From contig JBDKTO010000101.1 in NCBI GenBank assembly GCA_039680175.1, positions 1 through 38,347 of the forward strand: 38,347 bases of DNA. Reading direction: 5' to 3'. Shown here piece by piece: positions 29,313-35,545 of the stretch (positions are counted from its first letter, which is position 1; each line of letters starts with the position of its first letter). A program made the position numbers and the translations under genes. The stretch comes from Veillonellales bacterium. GTDB lineage: Bacteria > Bacillota > Negativicutes > JAAYSF01. The notes beneath the pieces are model-generated. The model did no database searches. It was not told where the DNA came from and was given only the letters and a program-made list of their open reading frames with translations.

Positions 29313-30035
29313 TTATAGTATGTTCGTTTTATCGTTCCAAAAATCTTTGTTTTCTTCGGTAAACCTACCCCCCCCCAAGCCCTGCATATTAACTGCAATT
29401 AGGGTTGTGCTTCCATCAAATTGTGCCTGACCGGAGCAGTTTTTCGTTGAAATACAACCTGATAAATTTTCCCCATTCCCCTGTGAAAAAATCTCTTCAT
29501 CGCCTTCTCCGATAGGAAATACTTTTTGTCCACCTCTTTCTCCAAGATGTCCGATAAAGTATACCCGCTCTCTATTTTGGGGCAGAAACCAGGAAGTATT
29601 AAGCAGTTGCCATTCACACTCATAAAGCCCAATGTCGGCAATCTCTCGCAATACAACCTCAAAGTCTTTTCCTTCGTTGCTTGTAAGTAACCCTGCGACG
29701 TTCTCAAAGATAAAAATATCGGGTTTACATTCTTGAATAAGCCTTTTCGCTTCAAAGAATAGACCGCTTCGGCTACCTTCAAGACCGGCTCGTTTTCCAG
29801 CGATTGACAAATCCTGACACGGAAAGCCGAAAGTAATGAGGTTAATTCTTCCGAGATTTTCTCCTTTGACGCCTCGTATATCCCCAAACTCAATTGCTTC
29901 GGGGAAGTGTTGCTTGTAGATTTTAATTGCATACTTATCTACCTCCGAAAAATAATGTGTATCTATTTTTATCCCTGCCTGCTGTATCCCTAAAGCGAAA
30001 CCGCCTATGCCGGAAAACAGGTCAAGATAGTTCAT
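29313..30035 (-). CDS. C5 DNA methyltransferase, N-terminal part, 240 aa
   Basis: Motif I is DLFSGIGGF at residues 5-13, the catalytic Pro-Cys is in GFPCQDLS (Cys73), the ENV motif is at 111-113 and QNRERVYFIG at 153-162. The catalytic and AdoMet-binding core is therefore complete and would methylate cytosine-C5. A TAA (29313-29315) stops it before the target-recognition end and motifs IX-X, which continue in frame at 28986-29279. I start at the ATG at 30033-30035, which overlaps the TGA of the 34-aa gene (AATGA), not the longer in-frame start. The role would be protection from restriction or regulation. Confidence 0.9.
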   Translation of the reverse strand: MNYLDLFSGIGGFALGIQQAGIKIDTHYFSEVDKYAIKIYKQHFPEAIEFGDIRGVKGENLGRINLITFGFPCQDLSIAGKRAGLEGSRSGLFFEAKRLIQECKPDIFIFENVAGLLTSNEGKDFEVVLREIADIGLYECEWQLLNTSWFLPQNRERVYFIGHLGERGGQKVFPIGEGDEEIFSQGNGENLSGCISTKNCSGQAQFDGSTTLIAVNMQGLGGGRFTEENKDFWNDKTNIL

Positions 30036-30136
30036 TTTACTTTGCCACATCTTGCACAATGTTTGACCTTATAGTTGGTGTATAGAGATAAAAACCATTT
30101 ATGCCCGATAAAAAAACAGATAATTACCTTCACCAT
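30032..30136 (-). CDS. Tiny zinc-type protein, 34 aa
   Basis: The text MVKVIICFFIGHKWFLSLYT then KHCARCGKVK has the pattern (Cys, GHKW, CxxCG) of very short phage proteins that bind zinc with Cys and His. It overlaps the HTH gene by 7 nt and the methyltransferase start by 4 nt (AATGA), which explains why it fits so tightly between them. Function is unknown. Confidence 0.55.
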   Translation of the reverse strand: MVKVIICFFIGHKWFLSLYTNYKVKHCARCGKVK

Positions 30137-30411
30137 CTCACCCCCGTAACCTCTTGGCGTATCATGCCGGGGAGGGTTTGTTGTGTAGGTTTTGGCTGTG
30201 GTCTAAGCTGCGGAGGCTCATAATCAAGCGTAAATGCCGTATGCTTCTTTCCGTTTAAAATTCCGATGTAATGATTGGTTATGATGTATCCGCGCTTGCG
30301 TAAGGTATTTATTGCCCTTCCATACTGGCTTATGCGTAGGTCTAAGATACGGTTTAGACCTACCTTCCCGTTACCCCTTAAAAGTTGTAAAATTCTTTCT
30401 TCTTCATTCAT
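30130..30411 (-). CDS. Winged-helix (HTH_39-type) protein, 93 aa
   Basis: Residues 1-45 (EERILQLLRGNGKVGLNRIL; DLRISQYGRAINTLRKRGYI) form a DNA-binding winged helix of the type in phage HTH_39 proteins. The C-terminal part is a Pro/Gln-rich tail with QQTLPGMI, which resembles a sliding-clamp-binding peptide (inference only). No ribosome site is seen, because the intrinsic terminator 30412-30441 abuts the ATG. It may be expressed only when the terminator is read through or cut. Confidence 0.65.
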   Translation of the reverse strand: MNEEERILQLLRGNGKVGLNRILDLRISQYGRAINTLRKRGYIITNHYIGILNGKKHTAFTLDYEPPQLRPQPKPTQQTLPGMIRQEVTGVRW

Positions 30412-30441
30412 AATAAAAACAGACGGGGAAAGCCCCCGCCG
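30412..30441 (-). terminator. Intrinsic terminator directly before an ATG
   Basis: GGCGGGG pairs with CCCCGTC (7 bp, one G-U) around a short GCTTT-like loop, followed by a TTTTTATT tract. It lies straight after the ssDNA-binding-like gene and its T-run runs into the ATG of the winged-helix gene at 30409-30411. It should stop most of the early transcript, so the genes from 30.4 kb on may depend on antitermination or a separate promoter that I could not identify. Confidence 0.65.
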
Positions 30442-30444
30442 GAG

Positions 30445-30885
30445 TTACACTAATGTTTCCTCTCCTTCGTGATCCACAGCTTCCTCTGGTTCGTTCCCAC
30501 TATTGGCGCTCACCTTAGCGTCAAGGGGGAATATGCTGTCGAGGTTTTGAAACTTGCCTTTGCTCGCCCACAGTGTTTTAACGCGCATACCCTTTAGGTT
30601 GTCAATATCAAAGTCCATATCCGGTTTAGCCCCTTCAACGAGTTTTACGAGGTACTTATTGTAAAGGTTGCTCTTTTCCCCGTAATTAAACTTCATCCAG
30701 CGCGAACGATGAGGGAACTTGTACCCATCAAGTTCAAACACTATCCGCACCGCGGGGCAGATAGTTTCAGTTTCCTGGAAGGTGAACTTGTGCTTTTCGT
30801 CATATTCGATGTCAGCGATAACCCCGCGTTGAAAATCACCTTCAAGAACTTTTTCGTAGTTAAAATCCCTTTTTGGCGGCTTCAT
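30445..30885 (-). CDS. Putative ssDNA-binding/OB-fold-like protein, 146 aa
   Basis: An N-terminal basic segment (MKPPKRDFNYEKVLEGDFQR) and a beta-rich core (GVIADIEYDEKHKFTFQETE; RIVFELDGYKFPHRSRWMKF) are followed by an acidic tail ending EAVDHEGEETLV. Together with the preceding Cas4/RecB-like nuclease this looks like a phage recombination pair, in which an ssDNA-binding protein is usual. Assignment is from layout, not a certain motif. It overlaps the nuclease by 26 nt. Confidence 0.5.
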   Translation of the reverse strand: MKPPKRDFNYEKVLEGDFQRGVIADIEYDEKHKFTFQETETICPAVRIVFELDGYKFPHRSRWMKFNYGEKSNLYNKYLVKLVEGAKPDMDFDIDNLKGMRVKTLWASKGKFQNLDSIFPLDAKVSANSGNEPEEAVDHEGEETLV

Positions 30886-31690
30886 CCTTAACCTCCTTTT
30901 CTTTTAGTTTATATGAGTTTTTTACTAACACCTTTTCCGCATTTGTCCTGCAATGCCCCCAATAGGCGCAATAAAGGCATTGCCAAGGGTAGAACCCCTT
31001 GTCGTTACGATCATATTCTTTCGGCGCGGGGGGCAAGTTTTCCGGAGTAGAATGTAAAACCGCTTCCGCGTTCTTCTTGCACCGTTCAACGACTGCCATA
31101 TCCTTGACTATGCGCTTTTCAGCGAGAACCCCGCTCTCTTTGTTAAGAGCAACCATAATCGCTTCGTTAAGGTGTAGAGCGTCAAGGTAACAGTTAACCT
31201 GCGCCAAGTAAGATTCCTCAACCTCTCCTTTTTCGAACTTCTCAAAACCATAGCCGGACATAGACTTGACCTCTAAAAGATAGAGGTTCCCATTAAGCAC
31301 AAGGCCGTCCGGGTGTCCTTTAACCACCGTTCCGTTAACCGGGAAGTCCACAGTTATCTGCTGTAACCCTGTCGCAAGCAAGTTAACGCCCGCTAACTTA
31401 GCGAGGTTTGTAACTGTCATTTCAACGAGGTCTCCCGTCCAAAACACTATCTTTGCTCTGCTGTCTATTTCCTTGCCTTTTTTCTCAAAACCGTGGTAAG
31501 CATACGCAAGTTGACGCGGGCATTTACCGATAGAGGAAAGGTATAGTTTTCCTTTTGTTTCTCGTCCTTCTTCGTTAGCGAACTGTCGGCGAAACGTCCA
31601 GCTGGCGAGTTTGCCTATATCGTAGAAGATAGCCTCGTTGATAGTCTTTTCGTTCTTCGTAAGATATTGGTTGATTTTATCTACTATCAT
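30860..31690 (-). CDS. Cas4/RecB-like PD-(D/E)xK nuclease, 276 aa
   Basis: The nuclease motifs are GHPDG (Asp128), LEVKS (Glu140, Lys142) and QVNCY (164-168). Four cysteines (C57 in GKCPRQLAY; C238, C241, C247 in QCLYCAYWGHC) are placed as in Cas4/AddB-type nucleases that hold a 4Fe-4S cluster. It likely trims DNA ends for recombination or replication. No cas1/cas2 or CRISPR array is nearby, so a phage recombination role is more likely than CRISPR adaptation. It overlaps both neighbours by 4 and 26 nt. Confidence 0.9.
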   Translation of the reverse strand: MIVDKINQYLTKNEKTINEAIFYDIGKLASWTFRRQFANEEGRETKGKLYLSSIGKCPRQLAYAYHGFEKKGKEIDSRAKIVFWTGDLVEMTVTNLAKLAGVNLLATGLQQITVDFPVNGTVVKGHPDGLVLNGNLYLLEVKSMSGYGFEKFEKGEVEESYLAQVNCYLDALHLNEAIMVALNKESGVLAEKRIVKDMAVVERCKKNAEAVLHSTPENLPPAPKEYDRNDKGFYPWQCLYCAYWGHCRTNAEKVLVKNSYKLKEKEVKDEAAKKGF

Positions 31691-31893
31691 CTTTTCACCT
31701 CCTCAAGCGCCACCTTGCCGTTGAGCACAAGGTCTTTGATCCAATTTTCAGCGAAGTCGCATATCAACATATGGTCTATATAATCCCAAGTTTTCGTTGT
31801 TCCGTTCCATTGATAAAGAGCCAAAAAATCATCTAAGTCAGAGTAAAGTATTTTGTAGTTAGCTGAAAAATAAATCTCGATAGGTTTGTTCAT
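31687..31893 (-). CDS. Hypothetical protein, 68 aa
   Basis: MNKPIEIYFSANYKILYSDL begins an acidic/aromatic protein (DDFLALYQWNGTTKTWDYID) ending in a helix (WIKDLVLNGKVALEEVKR). No motif is recognised. GAGGAGGGAGGAACG precedes ATG. It overlaps the Cas4-like nuclease by 4 nt and the 47-aa gene by 4 nt, so it belongs to the recombination gene chain. Confidence 0.55.
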   Translation of the reverse strand: MNKPIEIYFSANYKILYSDLDDFLALYQWNGTTKTWDYIDHMLICDFAENWIKDLVLNGKVALEEVKR

Positions 31894-32033
31894 CGTTCCT
31901 CCCTCCTCCCCTCATCCTTCTCATCCATAACCATATCCTCGTAATTCTGTTCTTCTTCGGTCTTAAATGGCTTCTGTTGAAGCTCCTCGGCTACGGTGTT
32001 CCCTGTACGACTTACCTCTCTAAAATTGCTCAT
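31890..32033 (-). CDS. Small acidic protein, 47 aa
   Basis: MSNFREVSRTGNTVAEELQQ begins a charged, probably disordered 47-residue protein that ends EGRREER. Both ends are joined to its neighbours by 4-nt ATGA overlaps (31890-31893 and 32030-32033), the main evidence that it is a gene. Its last codons form the ribosome site of the next gene. Function unknown. Confidence 0.5.
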   Translation of the reverse strand: MSNFREVSRTGNTVAEELQQKPFKTEEEQNYEDMVMDEKDEGRREER

Positions 32034-32203
32034 CGCGTCAGCTCCTTTATTACTTGGTTAACTTCTTCCAAATCCCTCTTAAAGGCTCCCGAAAGTTCCT
32101 CAAGGCTTTTTACCTGGTACATTTTTATCAACTCCATAACGTTCTCTATTCTTTCCTTGCGCCGGAGCAAATGAGTTAAAGCGTGCTTTTCAATAACAAT
32201 CAT
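32030..32203 (-). CDS. Small helical protein, 57 aa
   Basis: MIVIEKHALTHLLRRKERIE begins an amphipathic helical protein (NVMELIKMYQVKSLEELSGA; FKRDLEEVNQVIKELTR). GAGGAGGTATAA precedes ATG. Its stop overlaps the ATG of the 47-aa gene. A small coiled-coil or adaptor is likely; no family is recognised. Confidence 0.55.
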   Translation of the reverse strand: MIVIEKHALTHLLRRKERIENVMELIKMYQVKSLEELSGAFKRDLEEVNQVIKELTR

Positions 32204-32226
32204 TTATACCTCCTCAATATATTTTT

Positions 32227-33084
32227 TTATTTGCTTTTAAATTTTTTTAATTTTATGTTTTTATTAGCAACAATAATTTCTGGGTTATCTTTGTAATATA
32301 GAATTGCAATCCCGTTTTCTTCTATGGTTTTATACTTTGCTTTTTCTCCTGTAAAACAACACACACTTCTTCCTTTGATGTATTCAACCTGTGCCGAGCC
32401 GTAGATGTTTTCAACCTGTGCCGAGCCGCAGATGTTTTCAACCTGTGCCGAGCCGCAGATGTTTTCAACCTGTGCCGAGCCGTAGATGTATTCAACCTGT
32501 GCCGAGCCGTAGATGTATTCAACCTGTGCCGAGCCGCAGATGTTTTTAACCTGTGCCGAGCCGTAGATGTTTTCAACCTGTGCCGAGCCGCAGATGTTTT
32601 CAACCTGTGCCGAGCCGCAGATGTTTTTAACCTGTGCCGAGCCGTAGATGTTTTTAACCTGTGCCGAGCCGTAGATGTATTCAACCTGTGCCGAGCCGCA
32701 GATGTTTTTAACCTGTGCCGAGCCGTAGATGTTTTTAACCTGTGCCGAGCCGCCCAAAAACCAGCGTCCCTTTTCTATCCTGTCCATTTTTCCTAAACAA
32801 AAACGTTCTTTCCACCACACTTGTAATTCTTTCTGCATCTCCACCAGTGCGAACCTTTCGGAGAACCAATCGGGTTTAAAATCCTGGTCGACCCGAAGCA
32901 CCCAATTATCAAGAGTATGATTAAAAATATTTCCGTCTTTAGGGACTATCTCGACTCGTACGAAATCTGGTTTATCGGTGGTATCGTTAAGTTTAAGTTC
33001 TTTTAGCATTTCTTCGTGTGAGTCCGTGTCTAAGGGGCAATAAACACTATTTTTTAAAACTATACCCGATTTGATCTGACACAT
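32227..33084 (-). CDS. Nonapeptide-repeat protein, likely beta-solenoid, 285 aa
   Basis: Residues 1-110 form a mixed alpha/beta head (FVRVEIVPKDGNIFNHTLDN; WVLRVDQDFKPDWFSERFAL). Residues 112-237 are 14 tandem copies of GSAQV(K/E)(N/Y)I(Y/C/K), and a ~48-residue cap follows (KYKTIEENGIAILYYKDNPE). Strict 9-residue periodicity with Ala, Val and Ile in fixed places suggests a beta-solenoid. Such repeats occur in phage and bacterial proteins of unknown role. The head looks like a separate domain known to accompany these repeats. GGAGGTAAAAG precedes ATG. Confidence 0.7.
   Translation of the reverse strand: MCQIKSGIVLKNSVYCPLDTDSHEEMLKELKLNDTTDKPDFVRVEIVPKDGNIFNHTLDNWVLRVDQDFKPDWFSERFALVEMQKELQVWWKERFCLGKMDRIEKGRWFLGGSAQVKNIYGSAQVKNICGSAQVEYIYGSAQVKNIYGSAQVKNICGSAQVENICGSAQVENIYGSAQVKNICGSAQVEYIYGSAQVEYIYGSAQVENICGSAQVENICGSAQVENIYGSAQVEYIKGRSVCCFTGEKAKYKTIEENGIAILYYKDNPEIIVANKNIKLKKFKSK
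32374..32751. repeat. 27-bp tandem repeat, 14 copies, coding
   Basis: The unit is 27 bp (AACCTGTGCCGAGCC plus a variable GTAGATGTTTTC-like part on the plus strand) and repeats 14 times without spacers within the nonapeptide-repeat gene. The AACCTGTGCCGAGCC half (encoding GSAQV) is invariant and the other half alternates among few variants, which suggests recent unequal exchange or slippage. There are no spacers, so this is not a CRISPR. Confidence 0.95.
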
Positions 33085-33094
33085 CTTTTACCTC

Positions 33095-33382
33095 CTATTC
33101 TCCTTCTGCTTTGGCGATAATCTTCATTGCGTACCGCACTTCTGCACAAGAACAATCTTCATCATCGATATTGTGGCAATTAACCATTTCCTTTAACGCC
33201 TCTAACAATTCCGGTGCGGCGGCGATGAGGCGGCCATTAGGCTTATAACCCACCAAAGCTATTGTGTTTTTAATCTCTGGAATGTTTGTATTGCACTCAA
33301 CCACAAAACGCATTTCCGATATAATTCCTTTAGCGTATTTAGCATCCCGTAGCGTCCATGGTCCTGTCGTATGTTTACTCAT
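33095..33382 (-). CDS. Conserved phage hypothetical protein, 95 aa
   Basis: The text MSKHTTGPWTLRDAKYAKGI and GRLIAAAPELLEALKEMVNC is a well-known phage protein pattern (HTPGPW ... NARLIAAAPELLEAL) found in many tailed phages with no known function. A C-terminal Cys-containing stretch (HNIDDEDCSCAEV) may be specific here. GGGAGGTAACCC precedes ATG and lies at the end of the 51-aa gene. Confidence 0.75.
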   Translation of the reverse strand: MSKHTTGPWTLRDAKYAKGIISEMRFVVECNTNIPEIKNTIALVGYKPNGRLIAAAPELLEALKEMVNCHNIDDEDCSCAEVRYAMKIIAKAEGE

Positions 33383-33385
33383 GGG

Positions 33386-33541
33386 TTACCTCCTCCCTAT
33401 TTCCAAAGCCGTAACATAAATCCTCTTGCCCTTCACCTTTACGCAATGGCTATAAATACGGTCTTTCTCTATTTTTATGAGCATACCTTCCATGCCGTAG
33501 AATTTTGATAAGATATTTGTGAGTTTTACTTTTTTAGGCAT
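33386..33541 (-). CDS. Small basic protein, 51 aa
   Basis: MPKKVKLTNILSKFYGMEGM begins a 51-residue, Lys-rich protein with strand-like LIKIEKDRIYSHCVKV and KGKRIYVTALEIGRR. A clear GGAGGTTTCTCA site lies before ATG, within the end of the transglycosylase gene, which it overlaps by 16 nt. The TAA is followed 3 nt later by the next ATG. It may be a small beta-barrel or SH3-like protein; no family is recognised. Confidence 0.6.
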   Translation of the reverse strand: MPKKVKLTNILSKFYGMEGMLIKIEKDRIYSHCVKVKGKRIYVTALEIGRR

Positions 33542-34653
33542 TGAGAAACCTCCGTATGTTTATAAATTTTCATTACCTTGCGTACATAGTTTTGGGTTTC
33601 TTTCGGCATACAATCAATATCGTAATTGCATTTTTTTAAGCGTCCGGTACCACCGTTGTAAGCGGCGAGAATTAAACTTAACGAATATTCAACATCAACC
33701 GTTTCAGCTTTTAGCCAAACATCATTGTTGTATCTTATGCGGCATGGTTTCTTTTTTCTCTCGATAACTTTTGCCAAATAATAAAACCGTAATTTTTCTA
33801 AATACCACCGACCAACCCTTTTATTCCATTTTGGGTTTTTCATATCTTCGGAAGTTAAATAAAATGCTTTCCTCTTGTCTTCGCTCATTCCAATTGTGTA
33901 AACCGATTCTTTTCCCGCAAATGCTTGATTCCATTCCTTCAATGCTCCATTCGGATTTATCTGCATCAGCCCGATACAACCTTGCGGAGATACTGCATTG
34001 GGATTGCCTCCGCTTTCAACCTGAATAATGGCGGGAATGATGTCGTCTATTTCGTCAGCATGAGCGGTAATACAGAAAGAGGAGAGGAGGATAATTAAAA
34101 ATATTTTTCTTACATAATCAAAAAATATTTCATGTTGAGCAACTTCTCCGCACGCTTCCCATCGGCGATGTGCAGAGTTAGAGCTAAAACCTAAAAGATT
34201 TTCTGGTGCATTGTTTTGTCTGTTACTGTCTTTGTGGTGGATGTGCTCCTGGCGCGTAAGAAACCGATTGATAATTTTTTCCACTACAAAGCGATGTTCA
34301 AAAACATAACCAGCATTAGCCTTGGGGTGTTGTGGTATATAAACAAGGACATATCCTTTTTTATTCACAGATAAACATCCAGGAACTAATTCATGGATTG
34401 ATTTATTTTTTCCCTTTTCTTTTTCACGTTGGTAAAAGTTTTGACAATTTACTTTTGTCGATAGGGTGTATGTTTTTTTATCTCGGTAAGTATGAGAGGG
34501 ATGATTGCAGGGATCACCTTTTTTTCGGGAACATTTTCGACACACATTACATTTTAAAAAATAGGACGGCAGGGCAAAAGCGCGAACTTTCTTTATTCCA
34601 GAGGATGTCTGAAAAGACCCTGCCGCCCTAATTGTTTTTGTTTTTTTTTCCAT
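33526..34653 (-). CDS. HNH endonuclease-lytic transglycosylase fusion, 375 aa
   Basis: Residues 1-170 are an HNH endonuclease of the homing type (GYVLVYIPQHPKANAGYVFE; HIHHKDSNRQNNAPENLL at 137-154), with a Cys-rich N terminus (LKCNVCRKCSRKKGDPC). Residues 183-199 are a signal/membrane segment (KIFLIILLSSFCITAHA, cleavage-like before DE). Residues 205-370 are an SLT-type lytic transglycosylase: IIQVESGG (catalytic Glu213), GLMQINPNG and AAYNGG. It degrades peptidoglycan, probably for lysis. A separate start for the transglycosylase is suggested by GGAGAAG before ATG at 34131-34133 (MKYFL), in another frame, with T_TTT_TTG at 34119-34125 allowing a -1 shift. Confidence 0.85.
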   Translation of the reverse strand: MEKKTKTIRAAGSFQTSSGIKKVRAFALPSYFLKCNVCRKCSRKKGDPCNHPSHTYRDKKTYTLSTKVNCQNFYQREKEKGKNKSIHELVPGCLSVNKKGYVLVYIPQHPKANAGYVFEHRFVVEKIINRFLTRQEHIHHKDSNRQNNAPENLLGFSSNSAHRRWEACGEVAQHEIFFDYVRKIFLIILLSSFCITAHADEIDDIIPAIIQVESGGNPNAVSPQGCIGLMQINPNGALKEWNQAFAGKESVYTIGMSEDKRKAFYLTSEDMKNPKWNKRVGRWYLEKLRFYYLAKVIERKKKPCRIRYNNDVWLKAETVDVEYSLSLILAAYNGGTGRLKKCNYDIDCMPKETQNYVRKVMKIYKHTEVSQCLKK

Positions 34654-34795
34654 GGTAGTCCGCGCTTTGTTTTTTTAACTTAAGATAATTTCTGATTGCT
34701 CTGTTAACCAACCAGTTTAAAGATAACCCTTCAACTGTTCGTATCTCGTCAATTTCAAATTTAGTTTCTGGGCTGACTTCAATGTGTATCTTCAT
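34628..34795 (-). CDS. Ribbon-helix-helix (CopG/Arc-like) regulator, 55 aa
   Basis: The strand KIHIEVSPE, helix TKFEIDEIRTVEGL and helix SLNWLVNRAIRNYLKLKK follow the ribbon-helix-helix pattern: a DNA-binding dimer that grips operators with its strands. I start at the ATG at 34793-34795 and not at the upstream TTG, because the intervening codons are themselves a promoter/operator (34798-34834) and the transcript would begin only a few nt before this ATG. Autoregulation is therefore likely. It overlaps the HNH-fusion gene by 26 nt, so it may control the lysis/HNH gene and those after it. Confidence 0.75.
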   Translation of the reverse strand: MKIHIEVSPETKFEIDEIRTVEGLSLNWLVNRAIRNYLKLKKQSADYHGKKNKNN

Positions 34796-34797
34796 CT

Positions 34798-34834
34798 CGG
34801 TATAGAATATACCGTATAAATGCTTTTTTGTCAA
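34798..34834 (-). promoter_or_regulatory. Consensus promoter with palindromic operator
   Basis: TTGACA (34829-34834), a 17-nt spacer and TATATT (34806-34811) form a near-consensus sigma70 promoter on the minus strand. A perfect inverted repeat, CGGTATA-TTC-TATACCG (34798-34814), covers the -10 and ends 2 nt before the ribbon-helix-helix ATG. Repressor binding there would block RNA polymerase. Initiation near 34799 gives a leaderless or nearly leaderless message. Confidence 0.75.
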
Positions 34835-34897
34835 CTATTTTTTATCCTAATAAAACGTAACACCAGCATACCTTTTTCCCCTTACCAAAAAATAGTT
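34833..34897. repeat. 11-bp inverted repeat bracketing promoter approach
   Basis: AACTATTTTTT (34833-34843) and AAAAAATAGTT (34887-34897) are perfect complements 43 nt apart. One arm overlaps the end of the VRR-NUC gene and the other runs into the -35 box. It could be a transcript stem with a U-run or a binding site for a regulator of the promoter. Confidence 0.5.
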
Positions 34898-35267
34898 ATT
34901 TAATTATAGCAGAAACATCGTCCAAACTTCGGGCGAGTATGTAGAGGATATTGGCTCTGCGGCAGTATTCTTCAAAAAATTTCTGATGCGCCGATTGTAC
35001 GCCAGTAGGTGATTTTACTTCGATAAAAACAAGGTGAGGGCAGAAGGCGGTTATATCGGGGAAACCTAAAAATAAATATTTGTCAACCCAAAACGTTCCT
35101 TTACGGGCTATGCCAACGGTCTTCGTCTTTCCGCATACATATCCCAAAGACCTTATATACCTTAATATAGATAGTTGCGTCCTTCCTTCGGGGTTATCTT
35201 TCTTGCGTAAGGGTTGATTGTGTTGCTTTCCTAAAAGATAGGCATAGTCGCTTCGTGGTATTCCCAT
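34896..35267 (-). CDS. VRR-NUC domain nuclease, 123 aa
   Basis: The compact PD-(D/E)xK core is present: GFPDITAFCPHLVFIEVKSP (Asp71, Glu83 and Lys85 approx.) followed by VQSAHQKFFEEYCRRANILY. VRR-NUC nucleases act on branched DNA, such as Holliday junctions, in phage recombination or packaging. The protein is the minimal size for the domain. It overlaps the upstream gene by a TAATG join, in a cluster with nucleotide-metabolism genes. Confidence 0.9.
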   Translation of the reverse strand: MGIPRSDYAYLLGKQHNQPLRKKDNPEGRTQLSILRYIRSLGYVCGKTKTVGIARKGTFWVDKYLFLGFPDITAFCPHLVFIEVKSPTGVQSAHQKFFEEYCRRANILYILARSLDDVSAIIK

Positions 35268-35545
35268 TATTTATGTGTGTTAATCCACTGTAAAAACATC
35301 AACGAACAGAGAGCGTGCGTTAAATGAGGAAGCCCGCTTTCTTTATCGATGATCTCTCCACTTTGATAAGCGGTCATATGTCGCAATGCAGCCGCAAAAT
35401 ATCTACTCTTAGGACGTACCTTTTTCCAATTATTAGGAGCATATTTCTTTGCCCCATATGTCATAACCTTAACTATTTCCTCTATGGTATCTAAAGGAAG
35501 TAACTCCCAGCGTGGTTTTTCGCTATCGTATTTCAATCCTTTCAT
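35267..35545 (-). CDS. dATP/dGTP pyrophosphohydrolase-like (DUF5664/MazZ-type), 92 aa
   Basis: The text LKYDSEKPRWELLPLDTIEE, TYGAKKYAPNNWKKVRPKSR, AAALRHMTAYQSGE and SGLPHLTHALCSLMFLQW is the DUF5664 signature shared with MazZ, an all-helical NTP-pyrophosphohydrolase related to MazG. MazZ converts dATP/dGTP in phages that replace adenine with 2-aminoadenine. This phage has no PurZ gene, so a general dNTP-pool role is safer. It overlaps its neighbours by 1-4 nt. Confidence 0.8.
   Translation of the reverse strand: MKGLKYDSEKPRWELLPLDTIEEIVKVMTYGAKKYAPNNWKKVRPKSRYFAAALRHMTAYQSGEIIDKESGLPHLTHALCSLMFLQWINTHK

Noticed and set aside
29399-29932. 177-aa minus-strand ORF overlapping the methyltransferase
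   Set aside because: It lies in another frame of a gene with clear C5-methyltransferase motifs and has no family signature of its own.
26815-30035. Reassigned TAA codon (alternative genetic code)
   Set aside because: TAA ends many other genes here at tight joins (for example before ATG at 27403 and 33382, and after the capsid gene), so it works as a stop. Two interrupted genes do not show reassignment.
30860-31690. Cas4 as part of a CRISPR system
   Set aside because: No cas1, cas2 or array is present; Cas4-like nucleases are usual phage recombination proteins.
32322-32684. 120-aa repeat ORF (RHRLKTS repeats)
   Set aside because: It is the alternative-frame reading of the 27-bp repeats in the nonapeptide gene.
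32374-32751. Possible CRISPR array (27-bp repeats)
   Set aside because: Units are contiguous with no spacers and encode a regular nonapeptide within one long reading frame.
35267-35545. Z-genome (2-aminoadenine) phage
   Set aside because: Only a DUF5664/MazZ-like hydrolase is seen; the hallmark PurZ and a DpoZ polymerase are missing.
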